From: Actinomycetota bacterium
GTDB taxonomy: Bacteria > Actinomycetota > UBA4738 > HRBIN12
DNA: 50,197 bases
Direction of reading: 5' to 3'
NCBI GenBank assembly: GCA_035640355.1
Contig: DASQWI010000024.1
Span: 1 to 50,197 of the forward strand
The translations under genes were made by a program, and so were the position numbers. The notes beneath the pieces were generated by a model. It was not told the DNA's origin. It saw only the letters and a program-made list of their open reading frames with translations, and made no database searches. This document shows, one piece after another, positions 17,429 through 25,960 of this stretch. Within the stretch, counting starts at the first letter, position 1. Each line of letters begins with the position of its first letter.

Positions 17429-18493
17429 CTAGCGGGCCGCTTCGGCGGCGATCGCCTCGGCGACCTCGCCCGTCGTGGATCCTCCGCCGAGGTCAGGCGT
17501 TCGGACGTCTCCGCGTTCGAGCACCGTATCGACGGCCGACTCGATCGCCGACGCGCGATCGCCATCGCCGACGTGACGGAGGAGCATCGCCCCAGACAGG
17601 ATCATCGCAATTGGGTTCGCGACCGCTCGTCCGGCGATGTCGGGCGCGCTGCCGTGAACAGGTTCGAATACGGCGTACTCCCAGCCGAGGTTCGCGCCGG
17701 CCGCCAGACCCAGTCCACCGACGAGACCCGCGCACAGGTCGGAGAGGATGTCGCCGTACAGGTTCGGCAGCAGCAGCACGTCGAACGTCTCGGGGTCGCG
17801 CGTCAGGCGCATCGAAAGCTGATCGATCTGCATGTCCTCGAACACAACGTCCGACTGGTCCGCTGCCTCCTGTTGACCGATCGACAGGAACAGCCCATCC
17901 GAGAACCTCATGATGTTCGCCTTGTGCCCGAGGGTGACCTTGCGCCGTCCGTTCGACCGCACGAACTCGAACGCGAACCGGACGATCCGGCGTGCCCCCG
18001 TGACGCTGATCGGCTTGACCGTCAGTCCGGCGTCCTCGCGAACCGTGCGTCCGGTCAGCCGCCGAAGCTCGTGGCGGAGGGCCGCGGCCTGCGGCGTTCC
18101 GCGTTCGAACTCGATCCCCTGATACAGATCCTCGGTGTTCTCGCGGATCACGACGAGATCGACGTCATGGTGACGGGTGGGCACGCCCGGCAGCGATCTC
18201 GACGGCCGAACCGCGGCGAACAGGTCGAGCTCCTGACGCAGGGCCACGTTGACGCTCCGGAATCCGGTTCCCACCGGCGTGGTGACCGGTCCCTTGATCG
18301 CGACACGCGAGCGTTCGACTTGCTCGAGGACCCGATCGGGCAGCGGCGTCCCCTCTCGTTCGAGTACCGCCGCGCCGGCCTCCTCGACGACCCATTCGAC
18401 CACGGCCCCAGTTGCCTCGACGACGAGTCGCATCGCGTCGGCGACCTCGGGACCGATGCCGTCGCCGGGGATGAGCGTGACGAGGTGAGCCAT
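17429..18493 (-). CDS. isocitrate dehydrogenase, predicted NAD-type
   Basis: 354 residues, paralogue of the gene at 13614. It keeps the isocitrate loop SVNVALR (S80, N82, R86), ENTEDLYQGIEFE (Y124), K191 and NLYGDILSD. At the cofactor pocket it has D285-I286 in GSAPDIAG and RTPDLGG at the C-terminus, the pattern of NAD-dependent IDH; the sister protein has K-Y there. A 3-isopropylmalate or tartrate dehydrogenase role is less likely because of the SxN pair. It lies 31 bp downstream of sdhB on the same strand but has its own -10 box in the gap. Confidence 0.85.
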   Translation of the reverse strand: MAHLVTLIPGDGIGPEVADAMRLVVEATGAVVEWVVEEAGAAVLEREGTPLPDRVLEQVERSRVAIKGPVTTPVGTGFRSVNVALRQELDLFAAVRPSRSLPGVPTRHHDVDLVVIRENTEDLYQGIEFERGTPQAAALRHELRRLTGRTVREDAGLTVKPISVTGARRIVRFAFEFVRSNGRRKVTLGHKANIMRFSDGLFLSIGQQEAADQSDVVFEDMQIDQLSMRLTRDPETFDVLLLPNLYGDILSDLCAGLVGGLGLAAGANLGWEYAVFEPVHGSAPDIAGRAVANPIAMILSGAMLLRHVGDGDRASAIESAVDTVLERGDVRTPDLGGGSTTGEVAEAIAAEAAR

Positions 18494-18500
18494 GGACTCG

Positions 18501-18506
18501 ACCCTA
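18501..18506 (-). promoter_or_regulatory. -10 box of the NAD-type IDH gene, leaderless type
   Basis: TAGGGT on the minus strand, 7 nt before the ATG at 18493, with no ribosome binding site in between. Confidence 0.45.
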
Positions 18507-18524
18507 TCCGCCGCGACGGCCCGG

Positions 18525-19298
18525 CTAGAACCGGTCGAACAGGATCGAGCGCTTCACGTCCTGGATCGCCTTGGTGACCTCGATCCCGCGTGGGCACGCG
18601 TCCGTGCAGTTGAACGTCGTCCGGCAGCGGAACACGCCGTTCTTCTCGGCGAGGATCTCGAGGCGCCGCCTCCCGCCCTCGTCGCGCGAGTCGTAGACGA
18701 ACCGGTGGGCATTGACGATCGCGGCGGGGCCGACGTACTCCTCGTCACCCCAGAAGATCGGACACGAGGTTGTGCACGCCGCGCACAGGATGCATTTGGT
18801 GGTGTCGTCGTACCGGTGACGTTCCTCGGGTGACTGGAGGCGTTCCTTCTCCGGTTCGCCCGAGTCGTTGATCAGGTACGGCAGCACGGACCGATACCCG
18901 GCGAAGAACGGCTCCATGTCGACGATGAGGTCCTTCAGCACGGGGAGGCCGCGGATCGGTTCGACGGTGACGCGTGGTGCCACGTCGCGAACGATGATCT
19001 TGCACGCCAGGGCGTTTCGTCCGTTGATCATCATCGCGTCGGAGCCGCAGATCCCGTGCGCGCACGAACGTCGAAGCGCCAACGTCCCGTCCAGGTACCA
19101 CTTCACGTGGTGAAGCGCGTCGAGCAGCCGGTCGTCCGGTTCACTCTCGATCGTGAACTCGTCCCACCACGATTCCTGGCCGCGGGTCTCGGGGTTGTAG
19201 CGGCGGATCCTCAACGTCAGCGATACCCGTCCACCGGCGCCCGCCGCCCGGCGGTCGGATGCCTCCAGGACGTCGCCGAGGCCGTTGCCGTCGTCCAT
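18525..19298 (-). CDS. sdhB: succinate dehydrogenase iron-sulfur subunit
   Basis: 257 residues. N-terminal 2Fe-2S ferredoxin domain with CAHGICGSD and a distal C in NALAC; the third ligand is Asp, as in E. coli SdhB. C-terminal domain with CILCAACTTSCP (4Fe-4S) and the second cluster segment CRTTFNCTDACP (3Fe-4S plus return Cys). Passes electrons from SdhA flavin to quinone. ATG overlaps the sdhA stop (TGATG). A 24-residue Gly/Asp-rich lead precedes the domain, so a later start is possible. Confidence 0.96.
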   Translation of the reverse strand: MDDGNGLGDVLEASDRRAAGAGGRVSLTLRIRRYNPETRGQESWWDEFTIESEPDDRLLDALHHVKWYLDGTLALRRSCAHGICGSDAMMINGRNALACKIIVRDVAPRVTVEPIRGLPVLKDLIVDMEPFFAGYRSVLPYLINDSGEPEKERLQSPEERHRYDDTTKCILCAACTTSCPIFWGDEEYVGPAAIVNAHRFVYDSRDEGGRRRLEILAEKNGVFRCRTTFNCTDACPRGIEVTKAIQDVKRSILFDRF

Positions 19299-21034
19299 CA
19301 GTACTTGCGCTCCATCGGGATGTACGGCCCGAGCTTCACCGGCTTGGTCTCCAGCTCGATCGAGCCGTCCGCCTTACGGTACGCGAGCGAGTGCTTCAGC
19401 CAGTTCGCATCGTCGCGGAGCGGGTGATCCTCGCGGTAATGACCGCCCCGGCTCTCGTCCCGAGCGAGGGCCGCCGCGACGAGCGCGTCCGCGCAGTCCA
19501 GCATGAAGCCCAGCTCGATGACCTCGGTGAGCTCCGTGTTGAAGGCCTTGCCCGTGTCCTGAACGAAGACCCGTTCGTACCGCTCCCGCAGCCCGACGAG
19601 GACGTCGGCCATCTTCTGCAGGCTTGTCTCCGAACGCACCACGAACGCCAGGTCGAACATCTGCTCCTGGAGCTCGGCGCGGATGTCGGCGGCGTTCGCG
19701 CCCTCGGGCCGGTTCAACAGCCCGTCGATCGTCTCGCGTACCCGCACGTCCGGGGCGTCGGGCAGGTCCGGTAGGTCTGCGTCGCGCGCGAACTCGCTCA
19801 TGTGGAGTCCACCACGACGCCCGAACACGACGATGTCGAGCAGCGAGTTGGTCCCCAGGCGGTTGGCTCCGTGGACGCTGACGCACGCACATTCGCCGGC
19901 CGCGTACAGGCCCGGAACCGGCGACTCCTCCTCGCCCACGACGACCTGGGCATCCGTGTTGGTGGGGATCCCGCCCATGGCGTAGTGCGCCGTCGGCTGG
20001 ATCGGCACCGGCTCTCGCGTGGGCTCCACGCCGAGGTACACCCGCGCGAACTCCGTTACGTCCGGCAGCTTCTCCTCGATCACATCGTGTGGAAGGTGTC
20101 GAACGTCGAGGTACACCGCGTCGCGTCGAGGCCCGACGCCTCGTCCTTCCTTGATCTCCTGGTAGATCGCGCGCGAGACGAGGTCTCTCGGAGCGAGGTC
20201 TTTCACGGTCGGCGCATAGCGCTCCATGAACCGCTCGCCCTCGGAGTTGATGAGGATGCCGCCTTCGCCGCGCACGGCCTCGGACAGCAGGATGCCGAGC
20301 TTGTACACGCCGGTCGGATGGAACTGGAAGAACTCCATGTCCTGCAGAGGGATGCCGCGGCGGAACAGCACCGCGGGACCGTCGCCGGTGAGCGTGTGCG
20401 CGTTCGAGCTCACCTTGAATATTCGGCCGTACCCGCCGGTCGCGTACAGCACCGATTTCGCGCGGAACACGTGTATCTCGCCGGTCGCAAGTTCGTACGC
20501 GACGACTCCCGCGCATCGGCCGTCCGAGAGCAGCTGGTCGAGCACGTAGAACTCGTTGAAGAATCGAACGTCGCGTTTGACGCACTGCTGGTACAGCGTC
20601 TGCAGGATCATGTGGCCGGTTCGATCGGCGGCGTAGCACGCGCGCCGTACCGGCGCCTCACCGTGGTTGCGCGTGTGACCGCCGAAGCGCCGCTGATCGA
20701 TCCGACCCTCGGGCGTTCGGTTGAACGGCAACCCCCAGTGCTCGAGCTGGTAGACGGCGTCGACGGCCTCTTCCGTCATGAGCTGCGCCGCCGGCTGGTC
20801 GACGAGGTAGTCGCCGCCCTTCACCGTGTCGAACGCGTGCCACTCGGGGTAGTCCTCCTCGACGTTCGCCAGCGCCGCACACATCCCCCCCTGTGCGGTG
20901 CCGGTATGGGAGCGCGTCGGGTACAGCTTCGAGATGACGGCGGTCCGGACGCGGTCGGCCGCCTCGATCGCCGCGCGGAGTCCTGCCCCCCCCGCGCCGA
21001 CGATCACGGCGTCGTACGTGTGGACGGTCGTCAT
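19298..21034 (-). CDS. sdhA: succinate dehydrogenase flavoprotein subunit
   Basis: 578 residues, complete. [19 protein letters not shown]-binding fold at the N-terminus, SHTGTAQGG with the His that covalently binds [11 protein letters not shown] and VRGEGGIL in the substrate domain, the HYAMGGI and [12 protein letters not shown] segments, and a C-terminal helical domain. Oxidises succinate to fumarate. Order sdhC-sdhD-sdhA-sdhB with tight junctions indicates one operon. ATG start 4 bp after the sdhD stop. Confidence 0.97.
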   Translation of the reverse strand: MTTVHTYDAVIVGAGGAGLRAAIEAADRVRTAVISKLYPTRSHTGTAQGGMCAALANVEEDYPEWHAFDTVKGGDYLVDQPAAQLMTEEAVDAVYQLEHWGLPFNRTPEGRIDQRRFGGHTRNHGEAPVRRACYAADRTGHMILQTLYQQCVKRDVRFFNEFYVLDQLLSDGRCAGVVAYELATGEIHVFRAKSVLYATGGYGRIFKVSSNAHTLTGDGPAVLFRRGIPLQDMEFFQFHPTGVYKLGILLSEAVRGEGGILINSEGERFMERYAPTVKDLAPRDLVSRAIYQEIKEGRGVGPRRDAVYLDVRHLPHDVIEEKLPDVTEFARVYLGVEPTREPVPIQPTAHYAMGGIPTNTDAQVVVGEEESPVPGLYAAGECACVSVHGANRLGTNSLLDIVVFGRRGGLHMSEFARDADLPDLPDAPDVRVRETIDGLLNRPEGANAADIRAELQEQMFDLAFVVRSETSLQKMADVLVGLRERYERVFVQDTGKAFNTELTEVIELGFMLDCADALVAAALARDESRGGHYREDHPLRDDANWLKHSLAYRKADGSIELETKPVKLGPYIPMERKY

Positions 21035-21038
21035 GTCG

Positions 21039-21491
21039 TCAGGACGGGCGAGGCCAAGCGTTCGGATCGAACGTGAACACGATGACCGTTCCCAGGACGA
21101 ACAGGACGAATCCGGTGAGCGCGAACAGCACGTTCAGCGCGAATCGCGCGCCGGGCCAGCGGACGTAGTCCTGCACCGTCACGCGCAGTCCGTTGACGCC
21201 GTGGAGGAGCGCGAGGACCAGGAGCGCCCAGTCCCACGTGCGCCAGAGCGGGCTCTGCCAGCGGAGCTGCACGAACTCGAAGTCGACGCGCGAAACGCCC
21301 TCGTCCAGCACGTGCATGATGAGGACGTGGCCGACGGCGAGAACGAGCAGCGCGACGCCGCTCACGCGCATGAACAACCAGGACCAGAGCTCGAACCCGC
21401 CCGCGGGACGATCGCGGCGGTCCCGCCGAACCCCCGTCCCTCGACCGGGCGGGAGGGCCGGTGGCGTTCCGGTACGTGTCCCGACGCTCAC
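21039..21491 (-). CDS. sdhD: succinate dehydrogenase membrane anchor subunit D
   Basis: 150 residues with a Pro/Arg-rich N-terminus and three helices (about 35-60, 85-103, 118-142). The conserved heme/quinone area shows VGHVLIMH and [17 protein letters not shown], as in other SdhD anchors. GTG 21491 overlaps the sdhC stop by 4 bp (GTGA); the longer in-frame extension upstream is a shadow of sdhC. Confidence 0.9.
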   Translation of the reverse strand: MSVGTRTGTPPALPPGRGTGVRRDRRDRPAGGFELWSWLFMRVSGVALLVLAVGHVLIMHVLDEGVSRVDFEFVQLRWQSPLWRTWDWALLVLALLHGVNGLRVTVQDYVRWPGARFALNVLFALTGFVLFVLGTVIVFTFDPNAWPRPS

Positions 21492-21889
21492 AGGTCCCAC
21501 CCGAAGGCGAGGTTGAGGATCTCGCGACCCATGATCCAGGTGATCGGGATCATGCTGCCCAGGAACAGAACCGTCGACGCGGCCGAGATCGGCTTCATGT
21601 ACCGAGTGGTCGACGGCCAGAAGTCGAACACCATGATCTTCAGGCCGTTGATCGCGTGGTACAGCACGGCCGCGACCAGACCGAGCTCGAGCACCCGCAC
21701 GACCCAGTTGTGGTAGACCTCGGTCACCCGGTTGTAGGCGTCGGGCCCCCAACCGACGACCGCGGTGTCGACCACGTGCGCGAACAAGAACAGGGTGACG
21801 GCGAGTCCGGTGATCCTGTGCGCGAGCCATGACCATTGGCCGGGACTGCCCTTGTAGAGCGTGCCGACGTCAGCCCTTCGTTTGGCCAT
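21488..21889 (-). CDS. sdhC: succinate dehydrogenase cytochrome b556 subunit
   Basis: 133 residues, three helices. SWLAHRITGLAVTLFLFAHVVD is split here as HRITG and the heme-ligand region LFAHVVD; a second His lies in LYHAINGLKIMVFDF. First gene of the sdhCDAB operon. ATG start with AGGGGAAG about 6 nt upstream. The O-methyltransferase gene ends 27 bp upstream on the same strand and may share the transcript. Confidence 0.93.
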   Translation of the reverse strand: MAKRRADVGTLYKGSPGQWSWLAHRITGLAVTLFLFAHVVDTAVVGWGPDAYNRVTEVYHNWVVRVLELGLVAAVLYHAINGLKIMVFDFWPSTTRYMKPISAASTVLFLGSMIPITWIMGREILNLAFGWDL

Positions 21890-21916
21890 GGATGCTTCCC
21901 CTCAGACTAGCGCCGT

Positions 21917-22576
21917 TCAGACCGTACGCATGGCAACGAGCACGCCCTGGCGCGTCGGGTTGATCACCGAAACGTAGCGCTCGTCCTCGGCGATCAACGC
22001 GTTGTGCTCCCGGATCGCCGCCGGCCACTCGCCGTCGGTGAGGACGGATCCTCCGCCGTAGGACAGGGTGTTGTCGCACAGGTACAGGCCGCCGACCCGG
22101 ATCCGGTCGCGAACCGCGCGCCACGCGTCGGGGTACTCGTGCTTGTCGATGTCGCTGAAGACGACGTCGAATTCGCCGTCGACGCCCGCGAAGCTCCGGA
22201 GCGCGTCGCCGACATGCCAGCGGACGGGGTCCGCCAGACCGGCTCGCGAGAGGTACTCGATCGCCCTCGGCTCGTTTTTCGGGTCACCGTCGGTGCAGTG
22301 GACCTCCCCGCCGGAACCGACGGCGCGTGAGAACCAGTACGCCGAGTAGCCGAAGCCGGAACCGAGCTCGAAGACGCGTCGAGCGCGGATCGAACGGGCA
22401 TGCAGCTCCAGGGTGACGCCGACGAGCCGGTCGACGATGGGAAAGTCGCGCTCGGCGGCGTACGTCTCCATCTCGAGCAACGTGGGTTCGTCGAACCGGG
22501 TGAGGAGCGTCCGCATGTACTCCTCGATACGCGGATCGACGACGTCCATCTGCTCCGGGGTTCGCACGACGACCAT
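21917..22576 (-). CDS. class I SAM-dependent O-methyltransferase
   Basis: 219 residues, similar to the bacterial COMT-like family (Methyltransf_3/24). [20 protein letters not shown] is the SAM-binding motif I, HCTDGDP the acidic loop, and [15 protein letters not shown] supplies the metal-binding Asp; LYLCDNTL resembles the DN pair of the family. The substrate is unknown; a small hydroxylated molecule is likely. It lies upstream of sdhC on the same strand and is divergent from the mutase gene. Confidence 0.85.
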   Translation of the reverse strand: MVVVRTPEQMDVVDPRIEEYMRTLLTRFDEPTLLEMETYAAERDFPIVDRLVGVTLELHARSIRARRVFELGSGFGYSAYWFSRAVGSGGEVHCTDGDPKNEPRAIEYLSRAGLADPVRWHVGDALRSFAGVDGEFDVVFSDIDKHEYPDAWRAVRDRIRVGGLYLCDNTLSYGGGSVLTDGEWPAAIREHNALIAEDERYVSVINPTRQGVLVAMRTV

Positions 22577-22635
22577 TTCGTTCCGCGTGCCCCCCCATCA
22601 CCCCCGTCGCGATGCTACCCGTTACGCTGGAGGAG

Positions 22636-22704
22636 GTGCGGGGGACTCAAGCGGTGAGCGAGCGGTATCGAGCGAACGCGGTCCCCGGCAAGGAGAGCGC
22701 ATGA
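22636..22704 (+). CDS. candidate leaderless leader peptide (22 codons)
   Basis: A TACGCT box at 22623-22628 stands 7 nt before a GTG that opens a 22-codon frame beginning [16 protein letters not shown] and ending with a TGA that overlaps the ATG of the mutase gene (ATGA). The arrangement is that of translational coupling. The frame also spans a palindromic repeat, so it could be accidental. Confidence 0.25.
   Translation: MRGTQAVSERYRANAVPGKESA
22641..22686. repeat. palindromic intergenic element, copy in the mutase leader
   Basis: GGGGAC and GTCCCC form a perfect 6-bp outer stem around an interior containing GTGAGCGAGCG and AGCGAACGCG, the same core words as the elements at 15947 and 24306. 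Confidence 0.4.
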
Positions 22705-24281
22705 CCGAGACTCGGCGCGAAACCGCGTCCGGGATCGAGCTCCGCGACGTCTACGGGCCCGAGGATCTCGAGGGGAACGATCTCGACGCGGACATCGGCG
22801 CACCCGGTTCGCCGCCGTTCACGCGCGGGATCCACTCGAGTATGTACCGACGGCGTCTGTGGACCATGCGCCAGTACGCGGGGATGGGGACCGCCGGCGA
22901 GACGAATCGACGTTTCCGCTACCTGCTCGAACACGGGCAGACCGGGCTGTCGGTCGCGTTCGACCTCCCGACGCAGATGGGACTTGATTCGGATCATCCG
23001 CGCGCCGAGGGCGAGGTCGGGAAGACCGGCGTGGCGATCGATTCCATCGATGACATGCATCGACTGCTCGAGGACATCCCGCTCGATCGCGTGTCGACCT
23101 CGATGACGATCAACGCGACCGCTCCGATCCTGCTGGTGCTGTATGAGCTCGTCGCAGAGGAGCGTGGTTTCGACGCGGCCGCGCTGTCGGGGACCGTGCA
23201 GAACGACCTTCTGAAGGAGTACGCGGCGCGCGGCACGTACATCTATCCACCCAAGCCGTCGATGCGTCTGATCACGGACCTGTTCGCGTACTGCGGCGAG
23301 CGGCTCCCTCGATGGAACACGATCTCGATCAGCGGGTACCACATGCGCGAGGCAGGGGCGACCGCGGTGCAGGAGGTCGCGTTCACGCTAGCGAACGGCA
23401 TCGCGTACGTGCATGCGGCGCTCCAGGCCGGCCTCGACATCGACCGGTTCGCGCCGCGGCTCTCGTTCTTCTTCGCCTGCCACATGGACTTCTTCGAGGA
23501 GGTGGCGAAGTTCCGTGCGGCGCGCAGGATGTGGGCGCGCATCATGTCGGAACGGTTCGGCGCGAAGGATCCGCGCAGCTTGGTGCTGCGGTTCCACACG
23601 CAGACCGGCGGAGCGACGCTCACCGCGCAGCAGCCCCAGAACAACATCGTGCGGACGGCGATCGAGGCGCTCGCCGCGGTGCTCGGTGGGACGCAATCGC
23701 TGCACACGAACTCGTTCGACGAGGCGTTCGCGCTCCCCACGGAGGGAGCGGCGAAGATAGCCCTCCGGTCCCAGCAAATCATCGGGTACGAGACCGGCGT
23801 CGCGAACGTCGTCGACCCGTTCGGCGGTGCGTACTTCGTCGAGGCGCTCACCGACGAGATCGAGGATCGCGCACGCGCCTACCTCGACAAGATCGACGGG
23901 TTCGGCGGTGCCGTCGCCGCGATCGAGGCCGGGTTTTATCAGGACGAGATCCACGAGTCGGCGTTCCACATCCAGCAGGGCATCGAGTCGGGCGACCGCG
24001 TCGTCGTCGGCGTGAATCGATTCCACGATCCAGATGAGCCGTCCGTCGAGTTGCAGCGGATCGGCGAGGAGGAGGTCGGCGCGCAGGTGGAGCGCCTACG
24101 ACGGCTTCGCCGGGAGCGTGACACCGCGGTCGTGGAGCGCGCCCTCGGCGCCGTTCGCACCGCGGCAACCGGGACGGACAACGTCCTGCCGGCGATGCGT
24201 GAGGCGCTCCGTGCGCGGGCGACGCTCGGCGAGGTGTCGGATGTCCTGCGCGACGTCTTCGGTGAGTACCGCCCTCACTGA
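22701..24281 (+). CDS. mcmA1: methylmalonyl-CoA mutase, catalytic (large) subunit
   Basis: 526 residues: the (beta/alpha)8 CoA-mutase domain without a B12 domain, which is encoded separately at 3123. [17 protein letters not shown] and [18 protein letters not shown] are family signatures. Y59 in MRQYAGM and R177 in KEYAARGTY align with Y89 and R207 of methylmalonyl-CoA mutase; isobutyryl-CoA mutase has Phe and Gln there, so substrate assignment is firm for the family. Interconverts (R)-methylmalonyl-CoA and succinyl-CoA by a radical mechanism. ATG 22701 has AAGGAG 5 nt upstream; the in-frame extension to 22413 is a shadow of the divergent methyltransferase. Confidence 0.94.
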   Translation: MTETRRETASGIELRDVYGPEDLEGNDLDADIGAPGSPPFTRGIHSSMYRRRLWTMRQYAGMGTAGETNRRFRYLLEHGQTGLSVAFDLPTQMGLDSDHPRAEGEVGKTGVAIDSIDDMHRLLEDIPLDRVSTSMTINATAPILLVLYELVAEERGFDAAALSGTVQNDLLKEYAARGTYIYPPKPSMRLITDLFAYCGERLPRWNTISISGYHMREAGATAVQEVAFTLANGIAYVHAALQAGLDIDRFAPRLSFFFACHMDFFEEVAKFRAARRMWARIMSERFGAKDPRSLVLRFHTQTGGATLTAQQPQNNIVRTAIEALAAVLGGTQSLHTNSFDEAFALPTEGAAKIALRSQQIIGYETGVANVVDPFGGAYFVEALTDEIEDRARAYLDKIDGFGGAVAAIEAGFYQDEIHESAFHIQQGIESGDRVVVGVNRFHDPDEPSVELQRIGEEEVGAQVERLRRLRRERDTAVVERALGAVRTAATGTDNVLPAMREALRARATLGEVSDVLRDVFGEYRPH

Positions 24282-24305
24282 GGGCACCGTGAGGGGGAGC
24301 GGGGG

Positions 24306-24339
24306 TAGCACAGTGAGCGAAGCGAACGTTGTGCGGCCG
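24306..24339. repeat. palindromic intergenic element, copy 2 (before npdG)
   Basis: GCACA (24308-24312) and TGTGC (24330-24334) enclose GTGAGCGAAGCGAACGT. Counterpart of the element at 15947-15980. Confidence 0.5.
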
Positions 24340-24347
24340 CATTGACG

Positions 24348-25040
24348 ATGGACGTCGCCATCGTCGGCGGTACGGGGGAAGAGGGGTTCGGGCTGGCGCT
24401 TCGCCTGGTAACGGCGGGCGTGGGCGTCGTGATCGGCTCTCGGTCGGAGGAGCGCGGCGCCGCCGCAGCGACTCGCGCCGTCGAGGTGCTCGGGGTGGGC
24501 GCGAACGTTGCCGGCACGACGAACGAGCTCGCCGTCTCGCAGACGGACACCGTGATCGTGACCGTCCCGTTCGAGGGGCAAGCCGAGACGTACCGCACGA
24601 TCAAGCCGCACCTCCGAGCCGGCGCCGTGGTCATGGACGCGACGAGCCCTCTCGCGACCGCCGTCGGGGGGAGAGCGTGGCACGTGGTCCGTCCATGGCA
24701 CGGTTCGGCGGCCGAGCAGGCGGCGGCCATCGTCGGCGAGGGAGCGCGGATGACGGCGGGGTTTCACACGATCTCGGCGCGTGCGCTGATGGACGTCGAA
24801 CGACCGATGGAGAGTGACGTGCTCGTTTGCGGCGACGATCACGAAGCGAAGACGATCGTGGGCGCGTTGGTCGAACGGATCCCGGGGCTCCGGTGGGTCG
24901 ACTGCGGTCTGCTGTCGCAGGCCCGGATCGCCGAGACGATGACGGCGCTCCTCGTGTCGATCAATCGCCAGTACGGCATCCACGACAGCGGGTTCCGCAT
25001 CACCGGTCGGGACGATTGGGGCTCGAAGGAGAGCGACTAG
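24348..25040 (+). CDS. npdG: F420H2:NADP+ oxidoreductase
   Basis: 230 residues, F420-dependent NADP reductase (Fno/NpdG) family. The N-terminal Rossmann motif VAIVGGTGEEGFGLALRL and the NADP 2'-phosphate loop IGSRSEERG are present; later VTVPFEGQ, DATSPL, HVVRPWHGS and GFHTISARAL fit the F420 side. Moves hydride between cofactor F420 and NADP, and so indicates that the organism makes F420, as many actinobacteria do. ATG 24348 is preferred over TTG 24342. Its 3' end overlaps the convergent DUF5317 gene by 41 bp. Confidence 0.9.
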   Translation: MDVAIVGGTGEEGFGLALRLVTAGVGVVIGSRSEERGAAAATRAVEVLGVGANVAGTTNELAVSQTDTVIVTVPFEGQAETYRTIKPHLRAGAVVMDATSPLATAVGGRAWHVVRPWHGSAAEQAAAIVGEGARMTAGFHTISARALMDVERPMESDVLVCGDDHEAKTIVGALVERIPGLRWVDCGLLSQARIAETMTALLVSINRQYGIHDSGFRITGRDDWGSKESD

Positions 25041-25617
25041 GCGAGCCATCCTCTGCCGCGTGCGTTGGCGTCGGCACGCGGTGGAACCGAACGGGGACCA
25101 ATCGAGACCCACAGGTCGCGTGGATCGAGTAGGCAGCGCCGACGGCGATGAGGACGTCGCCCACGCTGAACACGTTCGCGAACGGCCACGACGCCGGTAT
25201 CGCGAAGACGTCGCCGAGGAAGAGCAGATTGGGATCGGCGAGCACGTCCGAGTTCACGAACCCGCTGGGGTCGGCTTCGAGCCCGGCCGATCGAACCGCG
25301 GACGCCGAGGCCGGCATCACGCCGCCGTTTGCCGCGATGGCGATCCCGTTCAGTAGGGCACCGACCGCGATCACCCACAGACCGGGGATCGCTCGGTTTG
25401 CCCACACGAACGCGAGGCCCACCGGGAACGACGCGACGTGCGCCGTGATCCGCCACGCATCTGCGTCGCCCGGGATCACGAATGCTGCGACTTGCAGGGC
25501 GACGGCCGTCGCAAGAAGCCACAGCGATCGGAACCCGAGGTCGAGCAGCGCCGACAGCCTCCCGCCCGCGATCGGGACCAGCGCGCCTGCCAACGCGACG
25601 AACACGACGAGCAGCAC
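25000..25617 (-). CDS. DUF5317 family membrane protein
   Basis: 205 residues with five hydrophobic segments. The run NGGVMPAS, LGDVFAIPASWPFANVFSVGD and LIAVGAAYSI is characteristic of the DUF5317 family, which is frequent in Gram-positive bacteria and has no known function. GTG 25617 is set by AAAGGA 6 nt upstream. The last 20 residues are Ser/Pro/Arg-rich and lie over the end of npdG in the opposite strand, so the tail may be a recent read-through extension. Confidence 0.8.
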   Translation of the reverse strand: MLLVVFVALAGALVPIAGGRLSALLDLGFRSLWLLATAVALQVAAFVIPGDADAWRITAHVASFPVGLAFVWANRAIPGLWVIAVGALLNGIAIAANGGVMPASASAVRSAGLEADPSGFVNSDVLADPNLLFLGDVFAIPASWPFANVFSVGDVLIAVGAAYSIHATCGSRLVPVRFHRVPTPTHAAEDGSPSRSPSSPNRPDR

Positions 25618-25960
25618 GGAGGATCCTTTCGTATTGGCCTTTCGGCCCGCGACTTCCCCTATCGGCGGGCCGATCCTCGTGCCTGAGCCCTCGATCGGTG
25701 ATGCCGGGCCGCATGGTGAGGGCATGTCTCGCGGGCCAAACGGCGTCCCCCGACGTCAGACTCTGAAACCTCCGGTCCGACGAGTAATCCGTGCGAACGG
25801 ACGATGGCTCGGGGTGGGGACACCGAACTACGGTAACGACGGTTCGGACGGCCTATTGAGTCGCACGACAACGCGACCGATAGCAACCCCGGGCAGTGAG
25901 TGTCAGCGGCCAGCTCGAGGGGGCGCCATCGCCCCGGCTGTCGGAGGAGGTGAGACGGCA
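25618..25960. other. 343-bp intergenic region with paired segments
   Basis: No gene seen. It holds the 5' leader of the DUF5317 gene, a GNRA-type hairpin TCCGT-GCGA-ACGGA (25788-25801), an alternative pairing GTCCG (25775-25779) with CGGAC (25798-25802), and a CCGAAC/GTTCGG stem (25823-25847). A promoter-like TTGAGT-17-GATAGC follows. I could not match the structures to a known riboswitch class. Confidence 0.5.
25856..25884 (+). promoter_or_regulatory. putative promoter of the microprotein-histidine kinase operon
   Basis: TTGAGT (25856-25861), 17-bp spacer, GATAGC (25879-25884). It would start RNA near 25891, downstream of the paired segments at 25775-25847. Confidence 0.4.

Noticed and set aside
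22701-24281. Isobutyryl-CoA or 2-hydroxyisobutyryl-CoA mutase
   Set aside because: Tyr59 and Arg177 match methylmalonyl-CoA mutase; the other enzymes have Phe or Ile and Gln.
25740-25850. Known riboswitch (c-di-GMP, c-di-AMP, guanidine, B12)
   Set aside because: Compared by eye with consensus features; none of the conserved cores match.
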